DNA of 15,751 nt, from contig JBNGDJ010000054.1 in the NCBI GenBank assembly GCA_049974825.1, positions 1-15,751 of the forward strand. The letters are read 5' to 3'. Positions 14,340 to 15,751 of the stretch are shown here, one piece after another. How positions within the stretch are numbered: position 1 is the first letter of the stretch; each line of letters opens with the position of its first letter. The stretch is from JBKHDT01 sp049974825. GTDB lineage: Bacteria; Pseudomonadota; Gammaproteobacteria; Halothiobacillales; Halothiobacillaceae. The notes under the pieces were generated by a model, which did no database searches, was not told where the DNA came from, and was given only the letters and a program-made list of their open reading frames with translations. A program made the position numbers and the translations under genes.

Positions 14340-14590
14340 GATTGACCTCTTAAAACGGGTGCAAACGCCGTCAGGCTCCCCGTGGTTTCACTCGAAAAAC
14401 TCTGCACCAGGACTTCCCTGGCCTTGAGCAGAAACGCCCGGACCGAAACATGCCCGTCCCGGACCACGCAATTCAATGGCTGGCGCCATTGCGCGCTGGG
14501 GCATCCATCTCCCCGATACATAATTTGGCGCGAACCGGTGTCCCGCGAGACAGGGGCGCCGGCCTCACACCGACTGACCAGCCGGGACAA
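14340..14590 (-). other. nusG-rplK spacer: rplKA leader
   Basis: 251 bases without a gene. It holds an imperfect stem after nusG (CCGG and TGTC arms, about 14533-14560), an AT-rich patch (minus strand AAATTATGTATC near 14515-14526), a perfect 7-bp stem with the loop GCCA (14491-14474) and the L1 operator. E. coli has a strong rplK promoter in this spacer. Here the best I can find is GGGACA - 16 bases - TATGTA around 14517-14544, a poor match, so the promoter is not called. No hairpin here has a U-tract, so nusG readthrough into rplK is possible. Confidence 0.5.
14355..14383 (-). promoter_or_regulatory. L1 operator in the rplK-rplA leader
   Basis: Minus strand ACGGG (14383-14379) pairs with CCCGT (14359-14355); inside, GAG leads into the stem GCC-TGAC-GGC, followed by an asymmetric GTTTGCA strand. 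The arrangement GGGGAGCC...GGCGTT...ACCC matches, as I remember it, the E. coli L11 leader that L1 binds as a mimic of its 23S rRNA site. Free L1 would repress rplK translation and, by coupling, rplA. It lies 16 bases before the rplK ATG. Confidence 0.75.
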
Positions 14591-15124
14591 TCAGACCTTT
14601 TCGACCTGGTCGAAATCCAGCTCGACCGGCGTGGAGCGCCCGAAGATACTGACGGCCACGCGAAGGCGGCTCTTCTCGTAGTTCACTTCCTCGACGACCC
14701 CATTGAAGTCGTTGAAGGGCCCGTCGCAAACACGGACCATTTCCCCAACCTCGAACAGCGTCTTCGGACGCGGCTTCTCGGCCCCGTCGCGAACGCGATT
14801 GAGGATCGCCTCGGCCTCCCGATCGGAAATCGGCGTGGGCTTGTCCGCGGAGGCCCCGATAAAGCCGAGTACGCGCGGCACGTCCTTGACGAGGTGCCAG
14901 GCCTCGTCCGTCATGTCGATCTGGACGAGGACGTACCCCGGGTAAAACTTGCGTTCCGAACGACGCTTGACACCGTCGCGCATCTCAACGACCTCTTCGG
15001 AGGGCACAAGGATTTCCCCGAAGTGGTCCGCGATCTCAGAGCGCGCGATGCGCTCTTCCATCGCGCGCTTGACGCTGTTTTCGTACTGCGAATAAACCTG
15101 TACCACGTACCAACGCATGGCCAT
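14591..15124 (-). CDS. nusG: Transcription termination/antitermination factor NusG
   Basis: NusG binds the RNA polymerase clamp, suppresses pausing, assists Rho and links polymerase to the ribosome through S10. The 177-residue product has the N-terminal NGN domain (WYVVQVYSQYE, then FYPGYVLVQ at 60-68 and VPRVLGFIG at 82-90) and a C-terminal KOW domain (about 125-152, with DGPFNDFNGVVEEVNYEKSR), ending VELDFDQVEKV. The start is ATG at 15124 with a GAGGA element 8 bases upstream that overlaps the secE stop. Met3 is an alternative. The stop is TGA. It follows secE by 11 bases, the usual secE-nusG pair. Confidence 0.98.
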   Translation of the reverse strand: MAMRWYVVQVYSQYENSVKRAMEERIARSEIADHFGEILVPSEEVVEMRDGVKRRSERKFYPGYVLVQIDMTDEAWHLVKDVPRVLGFIGASADKPTPISDREAEAILNRVRDGAEKPRPKTLFEVGEMVRVCDGPFNDFNGVVEEVNYEKSRLRVAVSIFGRSTPVELDFDQVEKV

Positions 15125-15135
15125 TTCTCAATTCC

Positions 15136-15504
15136 TCAACCGGTTATGCTGCGAACGATCCAGGCCAGAAGCGAATCGACCAGCCAGAGGAACAGGCCGA
15201 TCAGGATGACCAGCAGGAAGACGACCAGCGTGGTCTGCAATGCCTCGTTGCGCGTGGGCCACACCATCTTGCGCACTTCCGCGCGCGAGTCGACCGCGAA
15301 ACGCCACAAACCCTTGCCCACTGCCGTTGTGTAGGTAATACCCAGCGCAACCGCCACGGCTGCGATCATCAGCGCAATGCGGATAAACAGTGGCTCGGAC
15401 GAGATCCAGTAAAAACCGGCGATACCGGCAATCAGCACCAGAACGGCAACAAGCAATTTGGCCGAGTCCAGTCCGGACGACGGCCGCGCGGCATTTTCCG
15501 ACAT
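15136..15504 (-). CDS. secE: Preprotein translocase subunit SecE
   Basis: The essential small subunit that clamps SecY in the inner-membrane SecYEG channel. The 122-residue product (E. coli 127) has three predicted membrane spans near residues 16-35, 40-59 and 91-116. The conserved amphipathic motif AEVRKMVWPTRNEA (75-88) stands before the third span. The start is ATG at 15504 (MSENAARPSS). The frame is open further upstream but that part runs into tRNA-Trp. The Shine-Dalgarno is weak (GAGAA) and lies in a hairpin. The stop is TGA, inside the nusG ribosome binding site. It is presumably co-transcribed with tRNA-Trp and nusG. Confidence 0.96.
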   Translation of the reverse strand: MSENAARPSSGLDSAKLLVAVLVLIAGIAGFYWISSEPLFIRIALMIAAVAVALGITYTTAVGKGLWRFAVDSRAEVRKMVWPTRNEALQTTLVVFLLVILIGLFLWLVDSLLAWIVRSITG

Positions 15505-15512
15505 TGATGGCT

Positions 15513-15529
15513 TTTCTCGGTGCGAGAAA
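15513..15529 (-). promoter_or_regulatory. Hairpin covering the secE Shine-Dalgarno
   Basis: Minus strand TTTCTCG (15529-15523) pairs perfectly with CGAGAAA (15519-15513) around the three-base loop CAC. The 3' arm holds GAGAA, the only visible Shine-Dalgarno for secE, and ends 8 bases before the ATG. The stem would hide the site and lower initiation. Confidence 0.5.
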
Positions 15530-15558
15530 CAGGATGGGTTCCCTGCTCCACTTGAATG

Positions 15559-15634
15559 TGGCAGGGCAGGAGGGAATCGAACCCCCAACCTGCGGTTTTG
15601 GAGACCGCCGCTCTGCCAATTGAGCTACTGCCCT
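15559..15634 (-). tRNA. trnW: tRNA-Trp (anticodon CCA)
   Basis: A 76-base cloverleaf with the 3' CCA encoded. The acceptor stem AGGGCAG pairs with CTGCCCT. The D arm is GCTC/GAGC with AATTGGCA. The anticodon stem GCGGT/ACCGC holds the loop CTCCAAA, with anticodon CCA at 15601-15599. The T arm has GGGGG-TTCGATT-CCCTC. The discriminator is G73 and the first pair is A1-U72, both as in E. coli tRNA-Trp. Its place between tuf and secE is common in gammaproteobacteria. It follows the promoter at 15655-15683 and precedes secE by 54 bases. Confidence 0.98.
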
Positions 15635-15675
15635 AAAACGAAAACGAGCGCGAAATCCTAGCGGAACTCGCGCTC
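15635..15675 (-). terminator. Terminator-like hairpin after tuf
   Basis: Minus strand GAGCGCGA (15675-15668) pairs perfectly with TCGCGCTC (15653-15646) over a 14-base loop, and GTTTTCGTTTT follows at 15645-15635. The stem and T-rich tail fit an intrinsic terminator for tuf. The tail runs right up to the first base of tRNA-Trp. The loop is longer than usual, which may weaken it. Confidence 0.6.
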
Positions 15676-15683
15676 CAATGCAA
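15655..15683 (-). promoter_or_regulatory. Probable promoter for tRNA-Trp-secE-nusG
   Basis: Minus strand TTGCAT (15683-15678), a 17-base spacer, then TAGGAT (15660-15655). The -35 keeps TTG and the -10 keeps T, A and the last AT. Transcription would begin near 15648, about 14 bases before the tRNA. The bases after the -10 (TTCGCGC) are a GC-rich discriminator, typical of promoters of stable RNA genes inhibited by ppGpp with DksA; this control is inferred. The -10 sits in the loop of the tuf terminator hairpin. Confidence 0.6.
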
Positions 15684-15694
15684 CCCGTTGCGAG

Positions 15695-15751
15695 TTACTC
15701 GATGATCTTGGAAACGACGCCGGCGCCGACGGTGCGGCCGCCTTCGCGGAT
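15695..15751 (-). CDS. tuf: Elongation factor EF-Tu, 3' end only (copy upstream of tRNA-Trp)
   Basis: The last 18 codons and the TAA stop (15697-15695) of EF-Tu, entering from the right edge. The translation IREGGRTVGAGVVSKIIE is the conserved end of domain 3, which touches the aminoacyl-tRNA acceptor end. In many gammaproteobacteria this copy (the tufB position) follows a Thr-Tyr-Gly-Thr tRNA cluster, which would lie outside the window. With the tuf beginning at base 53 on the same strand it brackets the block as a direct repeat. Confidence 0.96.
   Translation of the reverse strand: MREGGRTVGAGVVSKIIE

Noticed and set aside
14517..14544. Promoter for rplK (GGGACA - 16 - TATGTA)
   Set aside because: The match to sigma70 consensus is poor, especially at the -10. 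A promoter in this spacer is expected by analogy with E. coli, but I cannot place it.
14240..14590. Minus-strand frame starting right after nusG and overlapping rplK
   Set aside because: It needs a TTG start, overlaps 100 bases of rplK in another frame and runs through the L1 operator; the composition looks non-coding.
14450..15334. Plus-strand open frame of 294 codons across nusG and part of secE
   Set aside because: It crosses a conserved operon on the opposite strand and resembles no known protein.
15505..15588. Longer secE starting at 15588
   Set aside because: The extension would translate part of tRNA-Trp and adds residues absent from SecE; ATG at 15504 fits the family.

Overview
The window is a conserved housekeeping block of a GC-rich gammaproteobacterium, read entirely from the minus strand: tuf (3' end) - tRNA-Trp - secE - nusG - rplK - rplA - rplJ - rplL - rpoB - rpoC - rpsL - rpsG - fusA - tuf (5' end). 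The class call rests on the gene order (the rif operon running straight into the str operon, as in pseudomonads and relatives but not in E. coli) and on close protein similarity to gammaproteobacterial RpoB, RpoC, EF-G, NusG and L10 as I remember them. RpoB at 1383 residues is longer than in E. coli (1342) and similar to Xanthomonadales. The genus cannot be fixed by eye; a Chromatiales/Ectothiorhodospiraceae-like or Xanthomonadales-like lineage is a reasonable guess.

Layout in the direction of transcription (high to low coordinates): the end of one tuf gene (15751-15695) is followed by a terminator-like hairpin whose loop carries the -10 of a promoter for tRNA-Trp, secE and nusG. A 251-base spacer then carries an L1-type operator just before rplK-rplA (one-base overlap). 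A 259-base spacer holds an L10-leader structure before rplJ-rplL. A 326-base spacer begins with a hairpin plus U-tract attenuator, followed by several strong stems, before rpoB-rpoC. Twenty bases after rpoC comes a near-consensus sigma70 promoter and a leader hairpin for rpsL-rpsG-fusA-tuf. The second tuf leaves the window at base 1.

Functionally the block joins protein export (SecE), transcription (RpoB, RpoC, NusG) and translation (L11, L1, L10, L7/L12, S12, S7, EF-G, EF-Tu, tRNA-Trp). The regulatory elements visible fit known feedback by L1 and L10, and partial attenuation that lets fewer polymerases reach rpoBC than rplJL.

I found no mobile element, CRISPR array, toxin, defence gene, pseudogene or unknown protein gene, and nothing I would call a new system. 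The points worth a second look are all in the spacers: stacked RNA hairpins, a promoter nested inside a terminator, a possible 19-codon upstream reading frame overlapping the rpoB start, and a very short rpsL-rpsG gap that leaves little room for the classical S7 operator. Long plus-strand reading frames opposite rpoB, rpoC and fusA look like composition shadows.
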